DNA from: Nanohaloarchaea archaeon PL-Br10_U2g5
Lineage (GTDB): Archaea > Halobacteriota > Halobacteria > Halobacteriales > Haloferacaceae
Length of the DNA stretch: 25,264 nucleotides
Direction of reading: 5' to 3'
Assembly: GCA_001564205.1 (NCBI GenBank)
Contig: LKMY01000003.1
Location: 1 to 25,264, forward strand
Position numbers and translations under genes: made by a program. Shown piece after piece: positions 14,526 to 22,508 of this stretch. Within the stretch, counting starts at the first letter, position 1. Every line of letters begins with the position of its first letter. The notes below the pieces were generated by a model. It saw nothing but the letters and a program-made list of their open reading frames with translations. It was not told the origin of the DNA and made no database searches.

Positions 14526-16319
14526 TCATTTGCCCCAGAAGGGGTCGCGTTTTCGCTTGGCGTCGAGGTACGCCGAGAGCGTCTCGCGCTCGTCGGCCGT
14601 GATCTCCTCTTTGAGCTCCTGTTCGAGGATCTTCGCGTGCTTTTCTGGCACCTCCGTCCAGAGCGTGTCGCCCTCCTCGATGTCACGGCCGACCGTCGGC
14701 CCGTCGATGGCGATGCTCACGCGCTCGCCGGAACGCGCCTCGTCGACGTCCTCGCCCTGCTTTTGAATTCCGGAGAGCCCGCCGACGCGCTCGAACTCGT
14801 TGCCCTCGAAGAGCCCAACGTTGCGGTTGTTCTGGATCGTCCCGGAGATGACTTCGACGCCGACGACCGCCGGGTCGTTCTGCCGGAACGTGTGATCGGG
14901 GAGGATTCGGAACCGAGACGGGCGCACGACCTTATCGAGCACGGTCTCCTGTTGGGCACGCTGCTTCTCTTCGACGTACGTCTCGTAGTCTTCGATCAGC
15001 TGGTAGATGACGTCGTTGGTGAATAGCTTGACGTCCGCGCTCTCCAGTTCCGTCTCCGCGTTCGCCAAGAGATCCACGTTGAACCCTAAGATCGCCTTAT
15101 GTTCGTCCTGGTTCGCGGTCTCCGCGACGGCGATGTCACGCGGCGCGATGTCGCCGACCTCCGCGCGCAGGATGGGCACTTCCGCCTCGCGGAGGGCGTT
15201 CGCCATCGCCTCCAGCGAGCCGAGCGTGTCCGCTTTGACGACGACGCCGTCCTCGGCGGTGTCGACTTCGATCTCAGCGAGCTCGGCTTGCACCTCCTCT
15301 ATCACCTCTTCCAGGGGGCGGTCGCGGACGACCCGAACCGGTGCGCCGGCCATCGCCTCATCGAGGTCGGGTGCGGCGATCTTCACGCCGGCGGCGGCGC
15401 CGACCTCCGCGACCTTCTCGAACTGTTTTTCGGTGCGGATCTCAGCTAAGGGTCGCGGCTGGAGCAGCGCGCGGATCTCCGTGACGATCGGCTCGTTCGT
15501 TCCGCCGACGACGATCTGATCGCCGTTGCGCACCACGCCGTCGTAGACGACCGTATCGATCGTCGCGCCGAAGCCCCGTTCGTCTTTCACCTCCAAGACG
15601 GTCCCCTCGCCGGGGCCCTGGACGTCGATCGCCATCTCCTCTTTCATGAACCGCTGCGAGAGGCCCATCAGGACGGTGAGCAGGTCGGGAATGCCCTCGC
15701 CGGTGAGCGCGGACAGGGGAACGACGCCGATGTTCTTCTGAAAGTCTTGGACGCGCCAGTACATGTCCGCTGAGAAGCCGGCGTCGGAGAGCTGCCCGAT
15801 GAGCTCGTAGAGCTTCTCGTTGAGCATCGACTCGGCGCGCTCCGACTGCGCCTCGAGGCTCCGTTGGATCGGCTGGTCCTCTTGCGGGTTCCATCCCGGC
15901 GTCGTGTCCACCTTGTTGGCGGCGACGACGAACGGCGTACCGGTGCGCCGGAGAATGTCGATCGCTTCCTCGGTCTGCGGCTGGAACCCGTCGTTCACGT
16001 CGACGACGAGCACGGCGATGTCGGCGAGTGCACCTCCGCGAGCCCGCAGCGTCGAGAAGGAGTGGTGCCCGGGCGTGTCGATGAACAGCAGCCCGGGGAG
16101 GTCGAAATCGCTCGGATCGATGAGTTCGCCGGCCATCCCGGAGATGGTGTCGAGCGGGATGTCCGTTGCCCCGATGTGTTGGGTGATCGCGCCGGCCTCG
16201 CCCTCGCTGACGGCGGAGCCACGGATCGTGTCGAGCAAGCTGGTCTTCCCGTGATCGACGTGCCCCAGCACGGCGACGATCGGCGTCCGAAGGGTGTCCG
16301 CGTTTGTGTGGTCGGTCAT
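14526..16319 (-). CDS. infB: Translation initiation factor aIF5B / IF-2
   Basis: The 597-residue translational GTPase has the G1 motif GHVDHGKT at residues 19-26, then DTPGHHSF (G3) and NKVD (G4). The remaining domains II-IV are typical of archaeal IF5B, including GAPVRVVRDR and FRILPDHTFRQNDPAVVGVE, and the C-terminus ends KRDPFWGK. The factor promotes subunit joining and positions initiator tRNA. No intein interrupts it, although inteins occur at this locus in some archaea. The start is ATG 16319 (MTDHTNADTLRTPIVAV). The frame continues about 49 codons upstream, but those residues do not match the family. A TGTAAC element lies about 25 bases upstream. Confidence 0.96.
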   Translation of the reverse strand: MTDHTNADTLRTPIVAVLGHVDHGKTSLLDTIRGSAVSEGEAGAITQHIGATDIPLDTISGMAGELIDPSDFDLPGLLFIDTPGHHSFSTLRARGGALADIAVLVVDVNDGFQPQTEEAIDILRRTGTPFVVAANKVDTTPGWNPQEDQPIQRSLEAQSERAESMLNEKLYELIGQLSDAGFSADMYWRVQDFQKNIGVVPLSALTGEGIPDLLTVLMGLSQRFMKEEMAIDVQGPGEGTVLEVKDERGFGATIDTVVYDGVVRNGDQIVVGGTNEPIVTEIRALLQPRPLAEIRTEKQFEKVAEVGAAAGVKIAAPDLDEAMAGAPVRVVRDRPLEEVIEEVQAELAEIEVDTAEDGVVVKADTLGSLEAMANALREAEVPILRAEVGDIAPRDIAVAETANQDEHKAILGFNVDLLANAETELESADVKLFTNDVIYQLIEDYETYVEEKQRAQQETVLDKVVRPSRFRILPDHTFRQNDPAVVGVEVISGTIQNNRNVGLFEGNEFERVGGLSGIQKQGEDVDEARSGERVSIAIDGPTVGRDIEEGDTLWTEVPEKHAKILEQELKEEITADERETLSAYLDAKRKRDPFWGK

Positions 16320-16498
16320 AAGTGATCGCCCCGAAAAGGTTGTTACATCTAATTCTGCCCGGCCGTCAGTTAAGCCTTTCAAAACACGTCCGGACGAAAC
16401 CGGCCGTTCGACCTCGGTTTGCGGTGGAGAGAAGTCGGCGATCGCTAACCACGATGGATCACTCAATCGTCGGTCAGCCGTCGGACGTCCCCGTGGCG

Positions 16499-16504
16499 TT
16501 TAAG
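16499..16504 (+). promoter_or_regulatory. TATA box of the PRC-barrel / nob1 pair
   Basis: TTTAAG lies 25-30 bases upstream of ATG 16529. It fixes the short start of the PRC-barrel protein. Confidence 0.55.
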
Positions 16505-16528
16505 ACCGTTGCCCGGGACGTTGCGCAC

Positions 16529-16774
16529 ATGGTAGACATCCTCGCGGAGAACCTCTCCGGGAAGGCGGTGATGAGCGCGGACGGAACGGAGCTCGGAGAT
16601 CTGTACAACATCACGATGGACCTCAAATCGGGTGAGCTAAACGACCTACTCGTCAGTCCACACGAACATCTCAGCCCGGGACGATCGGGCTTCGACGTCG
16701 ATGAGACGGGACGGCTCAAAGTACCGGTCGGGAACGTGCAGGCGGTGAAAGACTACATCGTCGTCGCCCGCTAA
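16529..16774 (+). CDS. PRC-barrel domain protein
   Basis: The 81-residue protein consists of one PRC-barrel: LSGKAVMSADGTELGDLYNI, then MDLKSGELNDLLVSP and LKVPVGNVQAVKDYIVV. The fold is related to the C-terminal domain of RimM, a 30S ribosome maturation factor. Archaeal stand-alone versions are of unknown function but are often near translation genes. Here it lies between infB and nob1 and overlaps the nob1 ATG by one base (TAATG), so a role in small-subunit maturation is a reasonable inference. ATG 16529 is supported by a TATA box 27 bases upstream. The frame is open further upstream but that part is not conserved-looking. Confidence 0.88.
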   Translation: MVDILAENLSGKAVMSADGTELGDLYNITMDLKSGELNDLLVSPHEHLSPGRSGFDVDETGRLKVPVGNVQAVKDYIVVAR

Positions 16775-17232
16775 TGGAAATCCTCGACACCTCGGCGTTT
16801 ATCCACGAGTACACCACCGACGACGACGTCGTCTCCGTGCCCGAAGTGCATGAGGAACTCACCGGACAGGGAGCGCTCCGTTTCGACGCGATGGAGGGAT
16901 CCGGGATGACGATTCACGTTCCGGCCCCGGAGGTGATCGACAACGTGCGGCGCGCCGCGCGGGGATCCGGCGACGACGCGGAGCTCTCCGACACCGACAC
17001 CCGCCTGATCGCGACCGCGCTGGAGCTAAGTGCGACGCTCGTCACCGACGACTACGCGATGCAGAACGTCGCCGAGCGCCTCGACATCGTCGTCAAACCC
17101 ATCGCGCGCGACGGAATCACAGAGGAGCGAGAGTGGCGATTCCAGTGTGTCGGCTGTAACCGGACCTTCGACGAGAACAAAGAGCGGTGCCCCATCTGCG
17201 GAAGCGACCTCACGCGGAAGAATCCGGCATAG
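16774..17232 (+). CDS. nob1: Nob1-type rRNA maturation endonuclease (PIN domain plus zinc ribbon)
   Basis: The 152-residue protein has a PIN domain (1 to about 110) with acidic residues at the expected places: D5 in MEILDTSAF, E27/E28, D73/D75 in LSDTDTRLIA and D92/D93 in LVTDDYAM. A four-cysteine zinc ribbon follows (C125-x2-C128, C139-x2-C142). Nob1 cuts the 3' end of pre-16S/18S rRNA in late small-subunit maturation. The start codon overlaps the stop of the PRC-barrel gene, so the two are translationally coupled. Size and domain order are normal for archaeal Nob1. Confidence 0.93.
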   Translation: MEILDTSAFIHEYTTDDDVVSVPEVHEELTGQGALRFDAMEGSGMTIHVPAPEVIDNVRRAARGSGDDAELSDTDTRLIATALELSATLVTDDYAMQNVAERLDIVVKPIARDGITEEREWRFQCVGCNRTFDENKERCPICGSDLTRKNPA

Positions 17233-17311
17233 CCGACCGTTCTCGAACCGTTTTTGCGAGTCAGTCACACACCATCGACCGATTCAACACCGATGCCGAC
17301 GAGTCGTGGAT

Positions 17312-18409
17312 ATGAATCCGCTCGCAGAGATCTCTCCGGACGTACTGTTAAACGGCCGACGCGATTCGCTTCCCGCCGGTGCCGCCGAAACCCTCACCGC
17401 GCATCCGCTCGAGGGCGTCGAGACGGAGTATCCTCACTACGTCGGTTCCGTGGACTCCCCGGAGGGACCGCCCCGACCGTCCGTACAACACCCGGTGTTC
17501 CACGGCTGTTTCGACTGGCACTCGGCGGTCCACGGCCACTGGGCACTCGTCCGCGGTCTCCGGCTGTTCCCGGATCACCCGGACGGGGCGGCGATCGTCG
17601 AGAGCGTCGAGCGGCGGCTGACCGACGCGGCCGTCAGCGAGGAGGTCGCGTATTTAGAGGCGAATCCGTCCTTCGAGGAGCCGTACGGGTGGTCGTGGCT
17701 GCTCCGGCTCGCCGCCGAGCTTCACCTGTGGACCGATCCGAGAGCCGACGCCTGGCGGGAGACGCTCCGACCGCTGGAAACGTGGATCCGCGACACGACT
17801 CGAGACGCTCTGCTCGTCGTCGACCGCCCGCAGCGTGTCGGTACGCACGGCAACACCGCGTTCGCGCTCGCGGGCGTGCTCGACTACGCCAGAACGGTCG
17901 GGGACGACGACCTCGCGGCGGAGACCGAGGCGGCCGCCCGCCGGCTATACGCTGACGACACCGCCGCCGTCACGGGAGCCGAACCGATCGGATGGGACTT
18001 CGTCTCGCCGACGCTGACGGAGGCGGACCTCGTGCGTCGCGTCCTCGCCCCTGACGAGTTCGCTCGGTGGCTCGATGACTTCCTCCCTGACCTTTCGACG
18101 CCGCCGCACGACGCCCTGCTAGAGCCGGTCGCCGCCGACCCGGACGCCGGCGACGGGATGACGATGCACTTCGTCGGCCTCGACCTCTCGCGGGCGTGGT
18201 GTCTGGCGGGGATCGCGGACGCGCTGGACGGGGCGGAGACGCCCGCCGTCGAGCGGCTCGCCGACCCGCTGTCCACCGCAGCCCAACGACACGTCACGGC
18301 GGCGTCCAGCCACGCCTTCACCGACGACTACGTCGGATCACACTGGCTGTCGTCGTTCGCGCTGTACCTGCTTACCCGCAACGAGGGCGGGATCGCACCG
18401 TCCGCGTGA
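17312..18409 (+). CDS. DUF2891 family protein
   Basis: The 365-residue protein is recognisable by PVFHGCFDWHSAVHGHWAL (about residues 68-86) and later THGNTAFALAG and MHFVGLDLSRAWCL, the His/Trp-rich segments of DUF2891. The helical repeats and conserved His/Asp/Trp resemble an alpha/alpha-toroid as in sugar-active enzymes. A carbohydrate-related function is only a structural guess, and the biochemical role is unknown. It has no signal peptide. The start is ATG 17312, 79 bases after the nob1 stop. The intervening sequence has CGTTTTTGCG (about 17248-17257), a possible nob1 terminator, so it is likely a separate transcript. Confidence 0.85.
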   Translation: MNPLAEISPDVLLNGRRDSLPAGAAETLTAHPLEGVETEYPHYVGSVDSPEGPPRPSVQHPVFHGCFDWHSAVHGHWALVRGLRLFPDHPDGAAIVESVERRLTDAAVSEEVAYLEANPSFEEPYGWSWLLRLAAELHLWTDPRADAWRETLRPLETWIRDTTRDALLVVDRPQRVGTHGNTAFALAGVLDYARTVGDDDLAAETEAAARRLYADDTAAVTGAEPIGWDFVSPTLTEADLVRRVLAPDEFARWLDDFLPDLSTPPHDALLEPVAADPDAGDGMTMHFVGLDLSRAWCLAGIADALDGAETPAVERLADPLSTAAQRHVTAASSHAFTDDYVGSHWLSSFALYLLTRNEGGIAPSA

Positions 18410-18449
18410 AGACGGGACAGGGCGTTCCGCTGATACGCCGGATCGGCGC

Positions 18450-19397
18450 TCAGTCGACCCGCTCTCCCGCGGCGTCCAACTCCCTGTCGTCGCCCGATAG
18501 CGCCTCGTTGAGAGCGTCGCGGTCGGCGCCGGAAAGCTGGTGACGAAGTCGGGTGGCGACTCGGCGCGCCTCGTCGAGTTCGACCTCGGCGACCGCACGA
18601 ACGAGCGCGGCCGCCCGCTCCGCACGGGCGCGCTGCCACGACTCCTCACGCGCCTGATACGTGCGGATGGCCCGCAGAAACTCGGCCTCAGAGAACTCCG
18701 GCCAGTAGGGCGCACAGAAGTAGACGGCGGCTTCGTTCCCATTCGCATGCCACGGGAGGAAGTTCGAGGTCCGCTCGTCGCCGCCGGTCCGAACGATGAG
18801 GTCGACGTCGCGGAGCGGCCGATCGTACAGCCGGTCCTCGACGGTCTCGACGCCAACGTCGTCGGGGTCAAGTTGGCCCATCGCAACGTCGCTCGCGATC
18901 CCCCGCGCGGCGTCGAGCAGCTCCGTGCGACCACCGTACGCGAGCGCGACGTTGAGAATGAATCGATCGTTCTCGGCGGTTCGGCGCTCCGCGTAGTCGA
19001 CGGCGTCACGGACGCGATCGGGGAGTCGGTTCACGTCGCCGATCGCTCGAACACGGACGCCTTGATCGTGGACGCGGTCGGCGTCGGCGAAGTCGCGAAG
19101 CTTGCGCTCTAGCAGGTCGAACAGCGGCTCCAACTCCTCGTCGGGCCGCGAGAAGTTCTCCGTCGAGAAGGCGTAGAGCGTCAGCTCCGCGACACCGAGG
19201 TCCGCACACCAGTCGAGCACGCGCTCGGTGGTGTCGGCGCCGGCGCGGTGACCCTCGGGAGCGTCGTCGCCCCGCTTCCGGGCGTATCGACGGTTTCCGT
19301 CCTGAATGACGGCGACGTGGGCCGGCACGTCCTCGATCTCGCGGCGAAGATGGCGCCGGTACGCGCGCCCCACGAGATTCTGAAGCCGATGCAACAT
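18450..19397 (-). CDS. uppS: Polyprenyl (undecaprenyl-type) diphosphate synthase, cis-prenyltransferase
   Basis: The 315-residue cis-prenyltransferase has the catalytic IQDGNRRYA near residues 31-39 and EGHRAGADT. Further motifs are YAFSTENFSR, NVALAYGGRTEL and the diphosphate-binding IVRTGGDERTSNFLPW. It condenses isopentenyl diphosphate with cis geometry to build the lipid carrier (dolichol-type in archaea) used for glycosylation. Compared with bacterial UppS it has a C-terminal extension of several dozen residues rich in Arg, Ala and Asp, common in haloarchaea. The start is ATG 19397. The frame continues far upstream on the shadow of the LWR-salt gene. It is transcribed divergently from that gene, with promoters nearly touching. 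Confidence 0.94.
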   Translation of the reverse strand: MLHRLQNLVGRAYRRHLRREIEDVPAHVAVIQDGNRRYARKRGDDAPEGHRAGADTTERVLDWCADLGVAELTLYAFSTENFSRPDEELEPLFDLLERKLRDFADADRVHDQGVRVRAIGDVNRLPDRVRDAVDYAERRTAENDRFILNVALAYGGRTELLDAARGIASDVAMGQLDPDDVGVETVEDRLYDRPLRDVDLIVRTGGDERTSNFLPWHANGNEAAVYFCAPYWPEFSEAEFLRAIRTYQAREESWQRARAERAAALVRAVAEVELDEARRVATRLRHQLSGADRDALNEALSGDDRELDAAGERVD

Positions 19398-19422
19398 ACA
19401 TCTCACCCGACACGACCAACGG

Positions 19423-19437
19423 GTATGTACTTTTATG
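19423..19437. promoter_or_regulatory. Back-to-back TATA boxes of uppS (minus) and the LWR-salt gene (plus)
   Basis: On the plus strand TTTTATG (19431-19437) is centred about 28 bases before ATG 19462. On the minus strand GTACATAC (19423-19430) lies about 27-30 bases before ATG 19397. The two candidate boxes abut. Confidence 0.45.
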
Positions 19438-19461
19438 CTCAACCGGTCCATCGTGCGGGCG

Positions 19462-19827
19462 ATGGACGCCGCATACGTGTTCGGGGTCACGTTCCGACTC
19501 GATCCGACAGACGTCGACGTCGACCCCGACCGGTTCGAAACGACGATGGAGCTCCCCGCGAACGAGCCCGGTGCGGACGGGTGGCTGTTCTTCCGCGACC
19601 GGCTCTGGCGCGGGGAGATAGGCGACGTATCGGCCTTTCGGCGGCTCGCTACCGACCGGCTCGGGGTTGAAGTTGTCGACGCCTCGTTCAGAGAGCTTCG
19701 CACGGATAAGGCGTATCTGGAAGCGCTCAAACGAGCGATCAACGACGACCTCGGGCGGTTCAACGCCGACTCGACCGACGAGACACTGCACAAATACTTC
19801 GGATCGTCTGTCCACGTGCGGGAGTGA
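19462..19827 (+). CDS. LWR-salt protein (haloarchaeal, function unknown)
   Basis: The 121-residue protein shows the marks of the haloarchaeal family named LWR-salt: MDAAYVFGVTFRLD, GWLFFRDRLWRGEIGD with the eponymous Leu-Trp-Arg, FRELRTD and LHKYFGSSVHVRE. The function is not known. I place the start at ATG 19462: family proteins begin at this point, and TTTTATG sits 27 bases upstream, which would put the upstream ATG 19435 inside the promoter. With the longer start it would be 130 residues. It stands next to uppS in divergent orientation. Confidence 0.82.
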   Translation: MDAAYVFGVTFRLDPTDVDVDPDRFETTMELPANEPGADGWLFFRDRLWRGEIGDVSAFRRLATDRLGVEVVDASFRELRTDKAYLEALKRAINDDLGRFNADSTDETLHKYFGSSVHVRE

Positions 19828-19864
19828 TCTGTCCGACCGTGACAGCTGCGCGCTCCGCAACCGA

Positions 19865-19870
19865 CTTATC
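19865..19870 (+). promoter_or_regulatory. TATA-like box of the HAD hydrolase gene
   Basis: CTTATC is centred about 27 bases upstream of ATG 19894. Confidence 0.4.
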
Positions 19871-19893
19871 AGTCAAGCGCCTATCTCGAGTGA

Positions 19894-20547
19894 ATGCGGC
19901 CGTCCGACTACGACGTTCATCTGTTCGATCTCGACGGGACGCTCGTCGACGCGGAGTGGTCGTACACTCGCGGCGTGTTCGACCGTGTTGGCGACCGCCT
20001 CGGCCGCTCCTTCTCGGACCGAGAGGCGTACGTCCTCTGGCACGGCCTCGGCGGCCCGCGCGCGGAGAGCCTCCGCGAACTCGGCGTGGATCCAGACGCC
20101 TTCTGGCCTGCGTTTCACGCGGTCGAGGACCCGGACGCCCGCGCCAAAGCGACGTACCTCCACGACGACGCGGCCCGCCTACTCGACCACATCGATGAAG
20201 TCGGTGGGGGCACGGGGCTCGTCACGCACTGCCAGCGCTTCCTCGCCGACCCGGTGCTCGACGAACTCGACTTGCGCGACCGGTTCGACGCGGTCGTCTG
20301 TTGTACCGACGAAACCGGCTGGAAGCCGGATCCGGGCCCGATCGAGCTGGCGATGGCGGAGCTCGGCGTCGACCCCTGTGCCGACCGCGGCTACTACGTC
20401 GGCGACGGCGAGAGCGACGTCGGCGCGGCGTGGAACGCCGGTCTCGACGCCGTCCACGTCGAGCGCGTCGGCCACGCGGACCGGGGGCGGTGCGTGCTCG
20501 GTGATCGCCGCGTGCGTCAGCTCGACGAGCTGCTAGACGCGTCCTGA
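19894..20547 (+). CDS. HAD-superfamily hydrolase (phosphoglycolate-phosphatase-like)
   Basis: The 217-residue protein has all four HAD motifs. These are D12-L-D14-G-T in FDLDGTLVD (nucleophile and acid), Thr in GLVTHC (motif II), Lys in TGWKPDPGP (motif III) and GDGESD (motif IV). An alpha-helical cap lies between motifs I and II (about residues 20-90), giving a subclass I, Gph-like phosphatase. The substrate, a small phosphorylated metabolite, cannot be read from sequence. The start ATG has a CTTATC box 27 bases upstream. It is probably monocistronic. Confidence 0.88.
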   Translation: MRPSDYDVHLFDLDGTLVDAEWSYTRGVFDRVGDRLGRSFSDREAYVLWHGLGGPRAESLRELGVDPDAFWPAFHAVEDPDARAKATYLHDDAARLLDHIDEVGGGTGLVTHCQRFLADPVLDELDLRDRFDAVVCCTDETGWKPDPGPIELAMAELGVDPCADRGYYVGDGESDVGAAWNAGLDAVHVERVGHADRGRCVLGDRRVRQLDELLDAS

Positions 20548-20614
20548 CCGGGATCTCGATGCTGCCGTAGCGGTCGATCGAAACCGTCGTGACGCACCGT
20601 CCGAAACGTCACCT

Positions 20615-20947
20615 ATGACGAAGTGGCTCCACAGCGGTCGACGACGCGATCTGTGTGCCATCCTCTACGACGCCGGCGAGCTCCGAGCACAGCCCCTGAA
20701 AAACCGGATCGAATCGCATTACGATGAGCGGATCGACCCCGGTTCGTTCTACGCGACCCTCAACTCGTTGGTCGAGGCCGGGTTCCTCGAGCGACGCACA
20801 GTGGGAATCGCCGACGTGTACACGCTTACGAACGCCGGCGAGCGCGCCCTCCGCGAGCATTACGGATGGCTCAGTGCGCTGATCGAAGGCGGCCCGACGG
20901 ACGACGCGGAGCCGCCGGCGAACACCGACCGGAACCTCAAAGATTAA
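20615..20947 (+). CDS. PadR-like winged-helix transcriptional regulator
   Basis: The 110-residue protein has a single winged-helix domain: [21 protein letters not shown], the recognition helix [19 protein letters not shown], then wing [16 protein letters not shown]. This matches the PadR-type N-terminal domain; the C-terminal dimerisation helix is short. Its target is unknown. It stands 25 bases upstream of nikR on the same strand, and the nikR promoter overlaps its last codons. The two could be transcribed together or separately. Confidence 0.82.
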   Translation: MTKWLHSGRRRDLCAILYDAGELRAQPLKNRIESHYDERIDPGSFYATLNSLVEAGFLERRTVGIADVYTLTNAGERALREHYGWLSALIEGGPTDDAEPPANTDRNLKD

Positions 20948-20972
20948 CAATATTCGAGCCATTGGTTATTAT
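20943..20972 (+). promoter_or_regulatory. Promoter and possible operator of nikR
   Basis: TTAACA (20944-20949) is centred about 27 bases before the nikR ATG. TTAACAAT (20944-20951) and ATTGGTTA (20961-20968) form an imperfect inverted repeat around that start region, so NikR or the PadR protein could bind here. The PadR stop codon lies inside it. Confidence 0.4.
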
Positions 20973-21455
20973 ATGACAGTCGTAAGCGTCTCGATGCCGG
21001 AGGAGTTACTGAATCGAATCGACGGATTCGCAGACGAGCACGGCTACACCGGGCGCAGCGAGGTCGTCCGAGAAGCCTCCCGAAACCTGCTCGGGGAGTT
21101 CGAGGACGCGAAGCTGGAGGACCGGGACCTAATGGCGGTGGTGACAGTGCTGTTCGATTACGAGACGACGAGCGTCGAGGAGCGAATGATGCGGCTCCGC
21201 CACGAGCACGAGGATCTCGTCGCGTCCAACTTCCACAGCCACGTCGGCTCTCGGTACTGCATGGAGCTGTTCGTGCTGGAAGGCCGATTAGCGGATATCT
21301 CGACGTTCGTCGGGAAGATCCGTGCGACGAAAGACACCCTCACCGTCGACTACAGCGTCACGCCCGTCGACAAGTTCGGTGCCGGCGCGGTCGCAGCGGC
21401 TGCCGCCGAGGGTGACGGAGACGGCCACGGCCACGGTCATAGCCACGACGACTGA
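20973..21455 (+). CDS. nikR: NikR-type nickel-responsive ribbon-helix-helix regulator
   Basis: The 160-residue protein has an N-terminal ribbon-helix-helix ([20 protein letters not shown], then [11 protein letters not shown]) and a C-terminal ACT-like metal-binding domain. The four nickel ligands of E. coli NikR (H76, H87, H89, C95) are all present here as H77, H88, H90 and C96, with identical spacing. The domain is therefore very likely functional for Ni2+. Beyond the usual end near residue 140, the protein has an Ala-rich spacer and a tail [18 protein letters not shown] segment with four His (H152-H158) that could bind further metal. No nickel transporter or nickel enzyme is in the window, so its target lies elsewhere. 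Confidence 0.92.
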   Translation: MTVVSVSMPEELLNRIDGFADEHGYTGRSEVVREASRNLLGEFEDAKLEDRDLMAVVTVLFDYETTSVEERMMRLRHEHEDLVASNFHSHVGSRYCMELFVLEGRLADISTFVGKIRATKDTLTVDYSVTPVDKFGAGAVAAAAAEGDGDGHGHGHSHDD

Positions 21456-21496
21456 CGCGTTCCGCAAGCGCCGGTGGCGACGATGATACTGGTTGC

Positions 21497-21562
21497 GGGC
21501 TGACCTCGATCAGAGCGGTCGGGGGCTGACCTCGATCAGAGCGGTCGCGGGCTGACCTCGGC
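21497..21562 (+). repeat. Tandem 26-base repeat, two and a half copies
   Basis: The 24-base core GGGCTGACCTCGATCAGAGC-GGTC is identical at 21497-21520 and 21523-21546. A third partial copy (GGGCTGACCTCG) starts at 21549. Each is separated by two bases, giving a 26-base period. It fills the gap between the convergent nikR and rhomboid genes. Confidence 0.85.
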
Positions 21563-21577
21563 CGCTACGACATGCAG

Positions 21578-22501
21578 TCAGCTGTCGGCGATCACGTACA
21601 CGAACGGCACGGTAAATCCGACGACGTAGCCGACGAGGTGCGCGAACACGTTGCTCCCGAACGGGACGACGACCAGTGATCCGATCACGCCGGCAGCGAT
21701 GACGCTCGCACCGGTGACGTACAGCAGCTCTCGCGCCGGGGTCAGCCCGATCCCACCGACTCGGGGACGGCCGGCGGCCGCGTACAACCCGCCGGCGGCG
21801 ACCGCGGCGGCAACCGCGAACAGCGCGCCAATCGCCGGCAGCGGCGGAAAGTAGCTGACGCCGCTCGGCACGACGTACGCGGCCGCAAGCGACGCGAAGA
21901 CGACGACGATCGACCAACGGGCGTCCACACCGACGGGTTTGGATCGAGAGACGGAGTCCGACCCAAGACCGTCCGTGCGTTCGGTCTCAGCTGCTAGCGC
22001 GGCGAACCAGACGACGACGAGATAGCCGAGCAACGCGCTGTTCACGTCAGAGAACCCGGCGGTCGGTGCGTCTGTCAGGCCGCCGAGCGCGACGATGGTC
22101 GCCGACGCCGAGACGAGCGGGACGATTGCGAGGTACGCCAGCGTCACGTACAGGAGGCGTCGCCGCCAGCCGGCGACGACCGACAGCGGATAGGCGACCG
22201 CGAGAAGCAGCCAGTAGTTGACGACGTTGTCGAGGAGGTGGTCAGGCGTCGTGTGAACGAAACTCGACGCGAAAGCGGTCCACAGCGTCCACCGACTCTC
22301 GAAGACGCTCTCTGCGGCCAACGAGAGTCGCCACGTTTCGGCTCCGGGGAACACGCTCACGGCGACGAGCAGCGTCGGAAGCGGGAGGAAAACGAGCGCG
22401 ACCTCGCTGAGCGGCCGCGAACGGAGGGCGGCGAGGAGGCTTGCGGACAGGCCTCGGAGGGTCGGCCGCAAACGGTCCGGCTCTTCTCGCTCGGTAGTCA
22501 T
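21578..22501 (-). CDS. Rhomboid-family intramembrane serine protease
   Basis: The 307-residue protein has at least six hydrophobic segments and aligns with the rhomboid core. H83-x4-H88-x3-N92 (in SFVHTTPDHLLDN) matches the GlpG second-helix motif. Candidate nucleophile Ser151 lies in G149-F-S151-D152, where the consensus is GxSG. Catalytic His288 is in FAHLVGYVVG. The Ser-His dyad is present, so it could be an active intramembrane protease, but the Gly to Asp change after the serine is non-canonical. The start is ATG 22501, 7 bases after the Cdc48 stop codon, which indicates co-transcription. The frame's upstream extension overlaps Cdc48 and is rejected. A link to membrane-protein quality control is inferred from this pairing. 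Confidence 0.82.
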   Translation of the reverse strand: MTTEREEPDRLRPTLRGLSASLLAALRSRPLSEVALVFLPLPTLLVAVSVFPGAETWRLSLAAESVFESRWTLWTAFASSFVHTTPDHLLDNVVNYWLLLAVAYPLSVVAGWRRRLLYVTLAYLAIVPLVSASATIVALGGLTDAPTAGFSDVNSALLGYLVVVWFAALAAETERTDGLGSDSVSRSKPVGVDARWSIVVVFASLAAAYVVPSGVSYFPPLPAIGALFAVAAAVAAGGLYAAAGRPRVGGIGLTPARELLYVTGASVIAAGVIGSLVVVPFGSNVFAHLVGYVVGFTVPFVYVIADS

Positions 22502-22508
22502 ACCCTTC

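Noticed and set aside
21497..21562. Tandem repeat as a mini CRISPR array
   Set aside because: Repeats are separated by two bases with no spacers, and no cas genes are near.
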